Shown here: positions 52,682 to 61,469 of the stretch, in pieces
How the letters are laid out: each line of letters opens with the position of its first letter
How positions within the stretch are numbered: the first letter of the stretch is position 1
Assembly (NCBI RefSeq): GCF_936943645.1
Contig: NZ_CAKZJO010000100.1
Coordinates: forward strand, 49,932-113,931
Direction of reading: 5' to 3'
Origin: an uncultured Bradyrhizobium sp.
GTDB taxonomy: Bacteria; Pseudomonadota; Alphaproteobacteria; Rhizobiales; Xanthobacteraceae
Length of the DNA stretch: 64,000 bases
The notes under the pieces: model-generated
What the model was told of the DNA's origin: nothing
The model's database searches: none
What the model saw: the letters and a program-made list of their open reading frames with translations, nothing else
Made by a program: the position numbers and the translations under genes

Positions 52682-53653
52682 ATGAAGGATTTCGCAGGAA
52701 AGATCGCGGTCATCACCGGCGGCGGCACGGGAATGGGGCGCGAGCTCGCGCGGCAGCTCGTGGCCGAGGGCTGCAACGTCGCGATGTGCGACGTCTCGGA
52801 AGCCGCGATGGCGGAGACCAAGCGGCTCTGCGAGGTCGAGAAGCTGCCGCAGGGCCTGCGCGTCACGACGCACGTCGCCGACGTCGCGATCGAGGATCAC
52901 CTGAAGCGCTTTCGCGACGAGCTCGCCGAGCAGCAGAAGACGGACAGGATCCACCTGCTGTTCAACAATGCCGGCATCGGCGGCGGCGGCAGCCTGTTCA
53001 CCAACACGCGCGAGCAGTGGGAGCGCACCTTCAACATCTGCTGGGGCGGCGTCTATCTCGGCGTGCGCACCTTCCTGCCGATGCTGGTCGCCGCCGACGA
53101 GGCGCACATCGTCAACACCGCCAGCGTCAACGGCTTCTGGGCCTCCATCGGCATGGGCCAGGCGCACACGGCCTACAGCTCCGCCAAGTTCGCCGTGAAG
53201 GGATTCACCGAAGCGCTGATCAACGATTTGCGCCTGCACGCGCCGCACGTCAAATGCTCGGTGGTGATGCCCGGCCACATCGGCACCTCGATCGTCTCCA
53301 ATTCGCGCAAGGTGCAGAGCGCCGATGGATCGGAGCGCCTCAACCCCGACGAGGTCGCGCTGACGCGCAAGCGCATGGTCGCGGCCGGCGTGCCCGATGC
53401 CGACAAGATGTCGGACGAGGACATCCAGGCGGTGTTCGCCGAGCGCGCCCGCAGCTTCCTGGAGGATGCGCCGACCACGGCCGCGCAAGCGGCGAAGATC
53501 ATCCTCGACGGGGTGAAGGCGGAGCGCTGGCGCATCCTCGTCGGTGACGACGCCAAGCGGCTCGACGAGCGCGTGCGCGCGACGCCCGAGCAGGCCTATG
53601 ACCGCGCCTTCTACGAAAGCTTCACGCAGGAAGTCGGCTGGCGGCTCGGTTGA
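52682..53653 (+). CDS. SDR-family NAD(P)-dependent oxidoreductase
   Basis: A 323-residue short-chain dehydrogenase. The cofactor motif VITGGGTGMGRELA, the NNAGIGGGG segment and the catalytic Ser/Tyr/Lys (NTASVNGFW, AYSSAKFAVKGF) are all present. The C-terminal ~80 residues extend past the usual SDR core. Substrate unknown. AAGGGAGGGG precedes the start. Confidence 0.9.
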   Translation: MKDFAGKIAVITGGGTGMGRELARQLVAEGCNVAMCDVSEAAMAETKRLCEVEKLPQGLRVTTHVADVAIEDHLKRFRDELAEQQKTDRIHLLFNNAGIGGGGSLFTNTREQWERTFNICWGGVYLGVRTFLPMLVAADEAHIVNTASVNGFWASIGMGQAHTAYSSAKFAVKGFTEALINDLRLHAPHVKCSVVMPGHIGTSIVSNSRKVQSADGSERLNPDEVALTRKRMVAAGVPDADKMSDEDIQAVFAERARSFLEDAPTTAAQAAKIILDGVKAERWRILVGDDAKRLDERVRATPEQAYDRAFYESFTQEVGWRLG

Positions 53654-53745
53654 GCCGCCGGGCCGGCATGGTCGCGCGGCGCGCTCATGTAGGTATGATC
53701 ATCATCATGACAAGAGGTGCGCCGCTGATTTTGCGTGCCACCTCC

Positions 53746-53780
53746 TGCCAATGTTTTTGCCAATGTTCTTGCCGATGTTC
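53746..53780. repeat. Three tandem 12-bp units
   Basis: Three near-copies of TGCCAATGTTCT follow each other in the 285-bp gap between the SDR and hydrolase genes. No gene is evident in the gap. Confidence 0.5.
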
Positions 53781-53938
53781 AGGCCTGCATGCCGAATTGG
53801 AATGTCATGCATGCGTCACGGCTCATCGTTCAAGCGATGGTGATCTCGAGCGGCTCTCATTCAGTGCACGGCTGCTTGGTCGGCGAACTGAAATGGTTTA
53901 GTCAATCAGGGGTAACGCGAGATAGAGCGTAGCTCCCA

Positions 53939-55054
53939 ATGATACCCGCATGCCTCTCCAACGACTGGACCCTTTGCCCGGAGCGAGAGGACATCTCCGC
54001 TGAATTCACGCGGCTGTTGACTGCGGCGCAGGAGGGCGGCGCCACCATCGCCGAATGCCTGATGATCGCGCGGCATCTCAAGCGCGGCGACGACCGCTCC
54101 TGGCACCGCGAGTGGAAGCGGCTGGCGCAAGCCAACCGTCAGCGCGCCGAGGCCGCTTTCGCGGAAGGCCACATGGCGAGCGCCCAGCGCAACTGGCTGC
54201 GCGCCATGAACTACTATGGTGCCGCGGCGATGCCGCTCGACCAGGCCGACGAACGTCGCTGGGTCGCCGTGCTGGCGATGCAGGAATGCGCGCGCCGTTA
54301 TCTTTCAGCGCGCAGCCCCGCCGGCGAGGTCGTGACGATCCCCTGGCTCAACGGACATGCGTTGCAGGGCTACTTCCTGCCGGCACCTCCGGGAAGCGTG
54401 CGGGCGCCGACCGTGATCTGCATCGGCGAGCCCGGTCACCGCAAGGAGGAGTTCCTGTACAAGCTCGTGCCGCATGCGCGCGAGCGGGGCTTCTCGATGT
54501 TGGCGCTCGACCTGTTCGGCGACCAGCGCGACGACTACATCGACGTGCTGCTCCGGCGCGGAGATCTCGAGAGCGCGATTCCCTGCGTGATGGACCATCT
54601 GGAAGCGCGCAGCGACGTCGATTTCGCGCGGGTCGGGATCATCGCCGATGGCTGGGGCTCGTCCTTCGTGGCACGCGCGGTGCTGCAGGAGCCGCGGCTT
54701 GCCGCCGCCGTCTGCGACGGCGGTCTTTGGGACCTGCACGAGCGGGCGTTCTTTGCCAGCCGATTCGCGCTGAGCGACGTCGGTGTCGTGCCGGTGCCGC
54801 ATGCGCCGCTGATGGCCTCGAGCGCCGACTGTCCGGTGCTGATCACGCTCGGCGAGGACGGCTGGCTCAAGGCCGACCGGGCGCGCCAGATCGTCCAGAG
54901 CTCGCGGCACGGCGCGTCCGACGTCATGCTGAAGGTGTTCACCGCGGCCGAGACCGGGGCGGCGCAGTCCCATGCGGACAATCCGAGCCTTGCCAACGAA
55001 TATATCTTCGACTGGCTCGAATCGCGGCTCGGTGCCGCTGCCCGGCGTATCTGA
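53939..55054 (+). CDS. Alpha/beta-hydrolase-like protein, nucleophile apparently lost
   Basis: A 371-residue protein of the FrsA/DUF1100-like hydrolase type: an N-terminal helical cap (~1-125), then the alpha/beta core (VICIGEPGHRKEEF, LALDLFGDQRDD). Where the nucleophile elbow GxSxG should be, the sequence is GIIADGWGSSFVARA, with glycine at the serine position. The acid segment LITLGEDGW is present. It may be inactive or use another residue. It faces a MarR gene tail to tail. Confidence 0.75.
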   Translation: MIPACLSNDWTLCPEREDISAEFTRLLTAAQEGGATIAECLMIARHLKRGDDRSWHREWKRLAQANRQRAEAAFAEGHMASAQRNWLRAMNYYGAAAMPLDQADERRWVAVLAMQECARRYLSARSPAGEVVTIPWLNGHALQGYFLPAPPGSVRAPTVICIGEPGHRKEEFLYKLVPHARERGFSMLALDLFGDQRDDYIDVLLRRGDLESAIPCVMDHLEARSDVDFARVGIIADGWGSSFVARAVLQEPRLAAAVCDGGLWDLHERAFFASRFALSDVGVVPVPHAPLMASSADCPVLITLGEDGWLKADRARQIVQSSRHGASDVMLKVFTAAETGAAQSHADNPSLANEYIFDWLESRLGAAARRI

Positions 55055-55062
55055 CCAGGATC

Positions 55063-55545
55063 TCAGGTGTCGAAGTCGAGCGAGATCCGGACGCAGGCCT
55101 TCTCGAGGCGGTTCTTCAGCGTCGCGAGCTTTGCCGTGAACTCCGTCAGCTCGTTCTCGTCGAACTCCTGAAAGACGAATTCGCGAATCGTCTTGTATTG
55201 CTCGTTCAGGCTCGCGATGTGCTTCTGCGTCTTGTCGGTCAGCGACAGCCGCACCACGCGGGCGTCGGTCGGCGAGGGGCGACGGCGCAGCAGGCTCTTC
55301 TTCTCCAGCAGCTTGGACTGCGTGGTGATGAAGGACGGATCCACGTGCAGCAGCTTGGAGACGACGTTGACCGGGATGCCGTCGTCCTTGTCGAGGTCGG
55401 AGATGGCCATCAGAATCAGCCATTGCGGGCCGCTGATGCCGAGCGTCTTCGCCCAGAACTGCCGCAATTCCTCCAGGTGCATGTTGATCGACGATATCTC
55501 CCAGGTGAAACGCCGGATGATATCCAGGTTGCCGATCGAGCGCAT
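55063..55545 (-). CDS. MarR-family transcriptional regulator
   Basis: A 160-residue MarR dimer-type regulator: the winged helix at ~50-110 has VNVVSKLLHVDPSFITTQSK as recognition region and RRRPSPTDARVVRLSLT as the wing. The ATG at 55545 was chosen because AAGAAGGAG lies just upstream. It ends 8 bp from the hydrolase stop. Confidence 0.9.
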   Translation of the reverse strand: MRSIGNLDIIRRFTWEISSINMHLEELRQFWAKTLGISGPQWLILMAISDLDKDDGIPVNVVSKLLHVDPSFITTQSKLLEKKSLLRRRPSPTDARVVRLSLTDKTQKHIASLNEQYKTIREFVFQEFDENELTEFTAKLATLKNRLEKACVRISLDFDT

Positions 55546-55962
55546 TCGCGCTCCTTCTTTCCTCGTCGCGGACACAGCGTCACTCCCGTGAACCGGCTCT
55601 TGCCATTGGGGCCATACTTTACGCAAGTCTGATCTGTTTCAAGAGCAGTGCGAAGCCACCGTTGTAAAATCGACATATATGACGCACTCAGCCGACTACG
55701 TCATCTTTGTTGTTGCCGTGGAGACACAGCGGAGAAGCGAATTAGAAAGCTTACTTGATCAGCTATTGTGCTTAGCAAATGGCTGGATGCATAATTTCAT
55801 CGACGGTGGGGGGAATTCTCGACCGTTCCGTTGCAGGCGGTCGCCCGGATCACTCGCGTCAAGTGGGTGGTCCGGATGCGCGAAGCGGCTGGGCGGATTT
55901 GAGAGGCGGGGACTGGGGGGCGCTACGGCCCGCCTCGCCGTGATGAAAACTTGGAGGTTACT
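55546..55962. promoter_or_regulatory. Gap upstream of the porin gene
   Basis: 417 bp without a supported gene. The stretch 55690-55800 is AT-richer than its surroundings and probably holds the porin promoter; GGAGG at 55952-55956 is the porin ribosome-binding site. It may also carry the MarR gene's promoter near 55560-55680. Confidence 0.4.
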
Positions 55963-57504
55963 ATGAAATTGGTAAAGAGCCTTTTGCTCGGCTCAGCGGC
56001 GGGTCTAATCGCCGTGGGTGGAGCGCAGGCAGCCGATCTGCCCGTCAAAGCGAAGGCGGTTGAATACGTCAGGATCTGCTCGCTGTACGGCGCCGGCTTC
56101 TACTACATCCCGGGCACCGACACGTGCGTCAAGCTTGGCGGCTATCTGCGCGCTGAAGTCGCGCTCAACTCGGGCGGCCATTACAACGGTCAGTTCAGCA
56201 GTGTGGCCGGTGCTCACAACCGGCTGACCAACGACTACTCCATGCGCTCCCGCGCGGACTTGAACATCGACACGCGCACCGCAACCGAGTACGGAGTCGT
56301 CCGCACCTATTTCGATGCGGTGTTCACCTGGACCTCGGGCAGCTACACCGGCACCGGCTCCGGCACGGGCACCACGGTCTACTCGGGCGCCGCCCAGTCG
56401 GGCGGCTTTGGTGGCGTCGGCAACCCGTCTGATGGCGGCATCGCCGGCGGTTCACTCGGTGTGTACTACGCGTTCATCCAGTTCGCGGGCTTCACAATGG
56501 GTAAGTCCGTGTCGCAGTTCGACGCGCCCTGGACCAACTATCCCGGCAACAATTTCGACGGTCTCGTCGGTGGCGGTGGCAGCGTGACCGGCGTCAACCA
56601 GCTGACCTATACGGCCGACTTCGGTCAGGGCGTGACGGCGGCGATCTCGGCGCAGGATCAGGTTGCCTATGGCCAGACCAACATCTGGAACGCAACTGGC
56701 GCGACGGCCGGCGGAATCCTCGGCGGTGCTTACGGGTCCAACGCGATCGGCGGTACCCGCGCTCCCGACATCGTCGGCATGGTCCGCGTCGATCAGGCTT
56801 GGGGCCTGTTCCAGGCATCGGTGGCGGCCCACGACAACCACGCCGGTTACTACGGAGCCACCGAAGTCACTGGGCACGCGTCGGACAAATGGGGGTGGGC
56901 CGCAGCGCTGGCCCTGTCGATCAAGAACATCCCGACTGGTGCGGGTGACCAGATCAACATCCAGGGCGTCTACACCGAGGGTGCGAGCCGCTACAACTTC
57001 CAGAGCCTCGCCAATACCAGTTACTCGATGTACAGCGGCGCAGGTGCCGGTGCCTATCAGAGCGTCGGCTTCGCCGGTGTGTCCGATGCGGTCTACGCGA
57101 CCGGCACTGGCATGGAGCTGACCACGACCTACGGTATGCGTGGCGCATACACGCATAACTGGAACCCGTACTGGAACAGCGCTCTGTACGGTGCATACGG
57201 TGCGGTCCGCTACAGCTCGACTGCCAAGGGGCTGATCTGCGGTAGTGCCGGTATGACCGCTCTGGCGTTGACTGGCACCTGCAATCCGGACTTTGACATT
57301 GCGCAGGTCGGCGTGATCACCCGCTGGACTCCCGTCAAGAACCTGACCTTCTCGGGTGATTTCAACTGGACTCGTATCGATCAGAAGTACTCTGGTACGG
57401 TCGCCGCGCCGGCCGTTGCCGGCTCGGCCAAACCCGCCGCGGTCTACGAGTTGAAGGATCAGGACAGCTTCACGCTGCTGCTCCGCGCTCAGCGCAACTG
57501 GTAA
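55963..57504 (+). CDS. Rhizobial outer-membrane porin (Porin_2)
   Basis: A 513-residue porin: signal peptide (KLVKSLLLGSAAGLIAVGGA) then ADLPVKAKAVEYVRICSLYG, the conserved mature start, and CVKLGGYLRAEV as the first strand. Many alternating strands follow; loops are glycine/threonine-rich. Two cysteine pairs are present (ICSLYG...DTC, LICGSA...GTC). The protein ends with the aromatic strand FTLLLRAQRNW, typical for BAM-assembled barrels. Bradyrhizobium genomes have many paralogs. A strong ribosome-binding site precedes. Confidence 0.93.
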   Translation: MKLVKSLLLGSAAGLIAVGGAQAADLPVKAKAVEYVRICSLYGAGFYYIPGTDTCVKLGGYLRAEVALNSGGHYNGQFSSVAGAHNRLTNDYSMRSRADLNIDTRTATEYGVVRTYFDAVFTWTSGSYTGTGSGTGTTVYSGAAQSGGFGGVGNPSDGGIAGGSLGVYYAFIQFAGFTMGKSVSQFDAPWTNYPGNNFDGLVGGGGSVTGVNQLTYTADFGQGVTAAISAQDQVAYGQTNIWNATGATAGGILGGAYGSNAIGGTRAPDIVGMVRVDQAWGLFQASVAAHDNHAGYYGATEVTGHASDKWGWAAALALSIKNIPTGAGDQINIQGVYTEGASRYNFQSLANTSYSMYSGAGAGAYQSVGFAGVSDAVYATGTGMELTTTYGMRGAYTHNWNPYWNSALYGAYGAVRYSSTAKGLICGSAGMTALALTGTCNPDFDIAQVGVITRWTPVKNLTFSGDFNWTRIDQKYSGTVAAPAVAGSAKPAAVYELKDQDSFTLLLRAQRNW

Positions 57505-57524
57505 GGTCATCGCGACATGACGGA

Positions 57525-57552
57525 CGCCCCCGGCTTGAACCCGCCGGGGGCG
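57525..57552 (+). terminator. Terminator-like hairpin after the porin gene
   Basis: A perfect 10-bp stem CGCCCCCGGC / GCCGGGGGCG lies 20 bp after the stop. The following T-run is weak (TTGT), so it may act as an RNA-stabilising hairpin or weak terminator. Confidence 0.6.
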
Positions 57553-57710
57553 TTGTCGAGAGAGGGCGGGCTTCGCGCCGGCCCTTCGTCGGACAGCAGA
57601 TAAGAGCAATGCAATTCTGCCGGCTTTTACTTGTTTACTTACCTGAGTTACTCATGTATGTTTGGCTGATCATAGGCGCCGGTTTCCGCCTTGATGCTAA
57701 GCCTCCAAGA

Positions 57711-57740
57711 ACCTCCGGTGATGCCCCGCCGGAGGTTTTT
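57711..57740 (+). terminator. Rho-independent terminator, possibly of a small RNA
   Basis: Stem ACCTCCGG / CCGGAGGT with a 10-nt loop and TTTTT. No supported gene lies between the porin hairpin and this site (57553-57710), so it may end a small RNA of ~100-130 nt or be the final terminator of the porin mRNA. Confidence 0.65.
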
Positions 57741-57794
57741 CGTTGTTGGGCGGCGCAGCGTTTTGGAGCGACGCGGACACCCAACGCTAGACGA

Positions 57795-58271
57795 TTAGCC
57801 CCGCATCATTCGGGCGCGCGAATTCGGCCGGTAGGCGAGGCGGCTGTGGCCGGTGCAGTAGGACTGGCCGTCGGGCGCGGAATTGCCGCAGAAGCAGAAA
57901 TCCTCGGCGCCCGGCGTCGAGATCGGCCAGCGGCAGCGGTTCTCGGCCAGCTCCAGCAGCGAGCAGCGATTGGCCTCGTCGATGGGACCTGCGACCACGG
58001 GGGCATCGGTCTCGCCATAGATCGAGGCGAGCATCTCGTATTGCAGCCGCGGCACGGCCCGCACCCTTGCCGGCGCTGAGCTTCTGTCCTGAACCTTGCG
58101 GTCGTCGACGGTCCGGCCACGCGTCAGATTGAGGCGGGACAGCTTGCCGATCACGGCGTTGCGGCTGACGCCGATGTCGGCGGCGATCTCGCGGCAGGAG
58201 AGGCCGGCCTCGAAATGCTGCTTCAGAAGTTCAATTCGTTCGTCGGTCCAGGTGGGTGAGAGAACAGGCAT
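57795..58271 (-). CDS. GcrA-family cell-cycle regulator
   Basis: A 158-residue GcrA-like protein. The N-terminal helical DNA-binding region WTDERIELLKQHFEAGLSCR with EIAADIGVSRNAVIGKLSRL is the family signature; the C-terminal part has a cysteine/histidine cluster (CRWPI, FCFCGN, CTGHSRLAY) typical of GcrA. GcrA binds sigma70-RNA polymerase at methylated promoters in alphaproteobacteria. Whether this is the main GcrA or a paralog cannot be told from the window. Confidence 0.85.
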   Translation of the reverse strand: MPVLSPTWTDERIELLKQHFEAGLSCREIAADIGVSRNAVIGKLSRLNLTRGRTVDDRKVQDRSSAPARVRAVPRLQYEMLASIYGETDAPVVAGPIDEANRCSLLELAENRCRWPISTPGAEDFCFCGNSAPDGQSYCTGHSRLAYRPNSRARMMRG

Positions 58272-58346
58272 TTGTAAACGGTCCCAGGTTGCAGATGTCG
58301 GCCATCCGCCTCGCGAGATCCGTCCGCTTCACGCACCGGCGCGCGC

Positions 58347-58544
58347 TCACGTCCTGCCATTGTCGCGGATCGACAAAAGCCCGTCCTTGATGGCGAGACG
58401 GATGCCTTCCTCGATCAAGGTCCGTGCGACGCCGGGAACGCTGGTGCCGTGGGTGCCCTGTCTCACCAACTTCTCCAGGTAGGTGATGGTCGAGAGCGCC
58501 AAGGTTACGGGAATACGGTCAGTCTCGGCTTTTTCGGTGGCCAT
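58347..58544 (-). CDS. Small conserved hypothetical protein
   Basis: A 65-residue protein (IPVTLALSTITYLEKLVRQG with GVARTLIEEGIRLAIK) whose strand-helix-helix pattern resembles ribbon-helix-helix regulators, but no partner toxin is adjacent. It lies upstream of, and on the same strand as, the GcrA-family gene. Confidence 0.6.
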   Translation of the reverse strand: MATEKAETDRIPVTLALSTITYLEKLVRQGTHGTSVPGVARTLIEEGIRLAIKDGLLSIRDNGRT

Positions 58545-58745
58545 GGTCCGAACGCTAGCCTCATACGCAGGTACATAAAAGTAACGATTAAGACTCTATT
58601 TAGGTTCAGGGGCTGAAGTCAAATGCAGTCTGCGCTTGACGTTCAGAGCGTTGGAATCGCACGGAAAAATAGCCACGACTCAGCACGCCGCAGGACCTAG
58701 CCAGGGGCGGCGGAGCATTGACAGGGCGGAAGGCGCGGGGCCGGA

Positions 58746-59687
58746 TCAGCCGTGCACGATGGCCTTTTCGATCATGCAATGGATGCCCTTGGAGCCGTTG
58801 ACGGTCTGGGTCACCCGCAGGTCAGCGGCCAGGCTGCACAGCGTGTAGGCATCCTCGCGCGACAGGTTTCGCCGCTCGCCGATCAGGGCGATCATGTCCC
58901 TGAGCGCGCGGACCACGCACTGGTCGAGGTCGGGGTCCATCGCCATGGTCATGTAGTGGGTCGCCGTCTCGGCGCGGGGGTAGTCGAATTTCAGGTCCTT
59001 GCGCAGGGTCAGGCGGAAGCGGCCTTGCAACGCGGTCTCGATCGCGGTGACGCAGACCTCGCCGTCGCCCTGCACGCCGTGGCCGTCGCCGCAGGAGAAC
59101 ATCGCGCCGGGCACGAACACCGGCAAATAGAGCGTCGCCCCGGTGCCCAGCTCCTTGTTGTCGAGATTGCCGCCCATCGCGCGCGGAATCAGCGAGGAGA
59201 TGCGGCCCCAGCTCGGCGGCGGCGAGACGCCCATCACGCCGAAAAAGGGCTTTAGCGGCAGGTCGAGGCCCCACGGCATGCGGCCGGTCATCCGCGCCCG
59301 ATCGAGCGGGATGTTGAGGATTCGCGTCTCGTGGAAATCGTCGGGCAGGGTGCCGGACAGCGGCTTGATCATGTTCCAGCCCCAATCCTGACGGAGCTGA
59401 ACGTCGCGGATCTCCACCGCGAGCACGTCGCCGGGCTCGGCGCCTTCGACCGCGATCGGCCCGGTGAGGATATGGCCGGGCAGCATGCGCTCGTTGCTGG
59501 CATGAACCTCGTACATCTCGGGGGGAATGTGAAACTTGTCGCGGTCGGGCAGCATGTCCGGGCCGCCGCTGATGGTGTCGACGGTCACCTCGTCGCCGCT
59601 CGCGATGGTGAGGACCGGCTTGAGGGCAGCTTCGAAGAAGCCCCAATGGCAGGTCTTGGGGCTGGAATGCAGGTGGTGATGGGTCAT
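58746..59687 (-). CDS. Acetamidase/formamidase-family protein
   Basis: A 313-residue member of the FmdA/AmdA family, which hydrolyses small amides to ammonia and acid. Visible features are the histidine-rich start (HHHLHSS), ISGGPDMLPD, VHASNERMLPGHILTGP, and the metal/catalytic CGDGHGVQGDGEVCVTAIE. Length fits the short family form. It is divergent from the YdcF gene. Confidence 0.88.
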   Translation of the reverse strand: MTHHHLHSSPKTCHWGFFEAALKPVLTIASGDEVTVDTISGGPDMLPDRDKFHIPPEMYEVHASNERMLPGHILTGPIAVEGAEPGDVLAVEIRDVQLRQDWGWNMIKPLSGTLPDDFHETRILNIPLDRARMTGRMPWGLDLPLKPFFGVMGVSPPPSWGRISSLIPRAMGGNLDNKELGTGATLYLPVFVPGAMFSCGDGHGVQGDGEVCVTAIETALQGRFRLTLRKDLKFDYPRAETATHYMTMAMDPDLDQCVVRALRDMIALIGERRNLSREDAYTLCSLAADLRVTQTVNGSKGIHCMIEKAIVHG

Positions 59688-59760
59688 GTGCGCGTCCGGT
59701 CGCTTTCCTCAAGCCGGGCTTGACCCGGCGATCGATCCTCTTCCAAGAAGATTTCTGAAC

Positions 59761-60621
59761 ATGGCAGGGCGGGTCAAGCCCTGCGCAGACTGGCACGATC
59801 ATCGCGGCGAGGCTCCCCTGTTTTTCGTTCTGTCCAAGACAATCGGCACCGCGCTCTTGCCGATCAACCTTCTGGTCGAGCTCGGCATCGTCTCGCTGCT
59901 GCTGATGGCGACGCGCTTTGCCGCGCTCGGCCGCAAGCTTGCCGTCACCACGCTGGTGCTGCTGGCGCTGGCGGCGTTCTCGCCGCTCGGCAATCTCCTG
60001 ATCTATCCGCTGGAATCGCGCTTTCCGGCGTGGGACGCCGCGCGCGGTGCGCCCGACGGCATCATCGTGCTCGGCGGCTCCGTCGACACCGATCTGTCGG
60101 CGGCGCATCGCACGCCTGTTGTCGCGCACGCCGCCGATCGTCTGTTCGCGCCAGCCGAGCTCGCGCGCCGCTACCCGAACGCGCGCATCGTCTTTACCGG
60201 TGGGACTGCGAACCTGGTCTCGACCGATGCCAGGGAGGCTGATTACTCCGCGCCGATCCTGGAAAATCTGGGCATTCCGAAAGAGCGCCTCATCCTGGAG
60301 CGGAGCTCGCGCAACACCTGGGAGAATGCGATCTTCACGAAACAGCTGGTGAAGCCGAAGCCGGGCGAGCGCTGGCTTCTGGTGACGTCGGCCTTTCACA
60401 TGCCGCGCTCGATGGGAATCTTCCGCAGAGCCGGATTCGATGTCGAGGCCTATCCGGTGGACTGGCGGATGGGCGGACGTGACGATCTGTTCTCCTTCAC
60501 CAACATGGGCGCCGACGGGCTCGGCCGAACCGAAGTCGCGGTGCGCGAGTGGATTGGCCTCGTCGCCTACCGTCTGATGGGCCGGACCGGCGAGTTGCTT
60601 CCAGGGCCGGCCAAGGACTAG
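59761..60621 (+). CDS. YdcF-family membrane protein (ElyC/SanA-like)
   Basis: A protein of up to 286 residues: two N-terminal transmembrane helices (ALLPINLLVELGIVSLLLMA; KLAVTTLVLLALAAFSPL), then a DUF218 domain with GIIVLGGSVDTDL, FTGGTANLVSTDAREADYSA and LVTSAFHMPRSMGIF. The family includes ElyC, involved in envelope/peptidoglycan precursor biology. The start is uncertain: conserved sequence begins FFVLSKTIG, 20 residues after the ATG at 59761. Confidence 0.85.
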   Translation: MAGRVKPCADWHDHRGEAPLFFVLSKTIGTALLPINLLVELGIVSLLLMATRFAALGRKLAVTTLVLLALAAFSPLGNLLIYPLESRFPAWDAARGAPDGIIVLGGSVDTDLSAAHRTPVVAHAADRLFAPAELARRYPNARIVFTGGTANLVSTDAREADYSAPILENLGIPKERLILERSSRNTWENAIFTKQLVKPKPGERWLLVTSAFHMPRSMGIFRRAGFDVEAYPVDWRMGGRDDLFSFTNMGADGLGRTEVAVREWIGLVAYRLMGRTGELLPGPAKD

Positions 60622-60677
60622 AACCAAGACTGCAAAACAAGAACATGCGGCGGAACGCGCCGCTCCCGGAGGAAGCC

Positions 60678-61460
60678 ATGCAACAGCAGAGCGCAGACCG
60701 CATCGATCTTGCCGGCCTCGTCGCCGATCTCAACAGCCTGCTGCGGCTGAAGACGAACGTGATCGGCATGAAGCTGTTCGCGCGCGCCGCGGACATGGAA
60801 GCGATCCCGAAGATCCGGCGGCCGAATGCGATCCACACCACCGACCAGATCGTCAGCATGGCCTCGCGGCTGGGCTGGACCGTCGGCATCACCGCCGATG
60901 ATCTCGTCGGCGCGCAGTGCCGCGCGGTGATCGGCCTCAGCCCCCAGGACGACAAATGGCTTGCCGGTGAAAACTATGTCGGGGTCTGGCACGGCACCGC
61001 CGAGGACGCGCGCAAGCGCCAGGAGGCGCTGGATGTGGTTCCGTTCGGACAGTATCAGGCGCTCGCCGTCAGTCCGCTCGCGAGCGGAAGGCTCGATCCG
61101 CCCGACATCTGCCTCGTCTATGCGACGCCCGGGCAGATGATCATCCTCATCAACGGGCTGCAATATACCGGTTACAAGAAGTTCGAATGGGGCGTCGTCG
61201 GCGAGACCGCATGCGCGGATTCCTGGGGGCGGGCGCTCAAGACCGGGGAGCCTAGCCTGTCCTTGCCATGCTATGCCGAACGGCGCTATGGCGGCGTACC
61301 GGACGAGGAGATGCTGATGGCCTTGAAGCCTTCGCATCTCGCCAAGGCAATCGAGGGCATGAAAGCGCTGGCCAAGAACGGCCTGCGCTATCCGATTCCG
61401 CCCTATGGCATTCAAAGCGACGTCCGTGCCGGCATGGGCGTGAGTTACGCAAAGAAGTAA
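60678..61460 (+). CDS. DUF169-domain protein
   Basis: A 260-residue DUF169 protein: LNSLLRLKTNVIGMKLF at the start, DICLVYATPGQMIILINGLQ, and a conserved cysteine segment (SLPCYAERRYGGVPDEEMLM) near residue 200. ATG at 60678 with GGAGGAA upstream. The function of this family is not established; it may precede the two reductase-like genes in one operon (9 bp spacing). Confidence 0.85.
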   Translation: MQQQSADRIDLAGLVADLNSLLRLKTNVIGMKLFARAADMEAIPKIRRPNAIHTTDQIVSMASRLGWTVGITADDLVGAQCRAVIGLSPQDDKWLAGENYVGVWHGTAEDARKRQEALDVVPFGQYQALAVSPLASGRLDPPDICLVYATPGQMIILINGLQYTGYKKFEWGVVGETACADSWGRALKTGEPSLSLPCYAERRYGGVPDEEMLMALKPSHLAKAIEGMKALAKNGLRYPIPPYGIQSDVRAGMGVSYAKK

Positions 61461-61469
61461 AGGCTAGTC

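Noticed and set aside
55679..55966. Small protein upstream of the porin
   Set aside because: Translation is low in family-like character and overlaps the porin leader; more likely promoter region.
58347..58544. Antitoxin of a toxin-antitoxin pair
   Set aside because: The ribbon-helix-helix-like pattern is weak and no toxin gene is adjacent.
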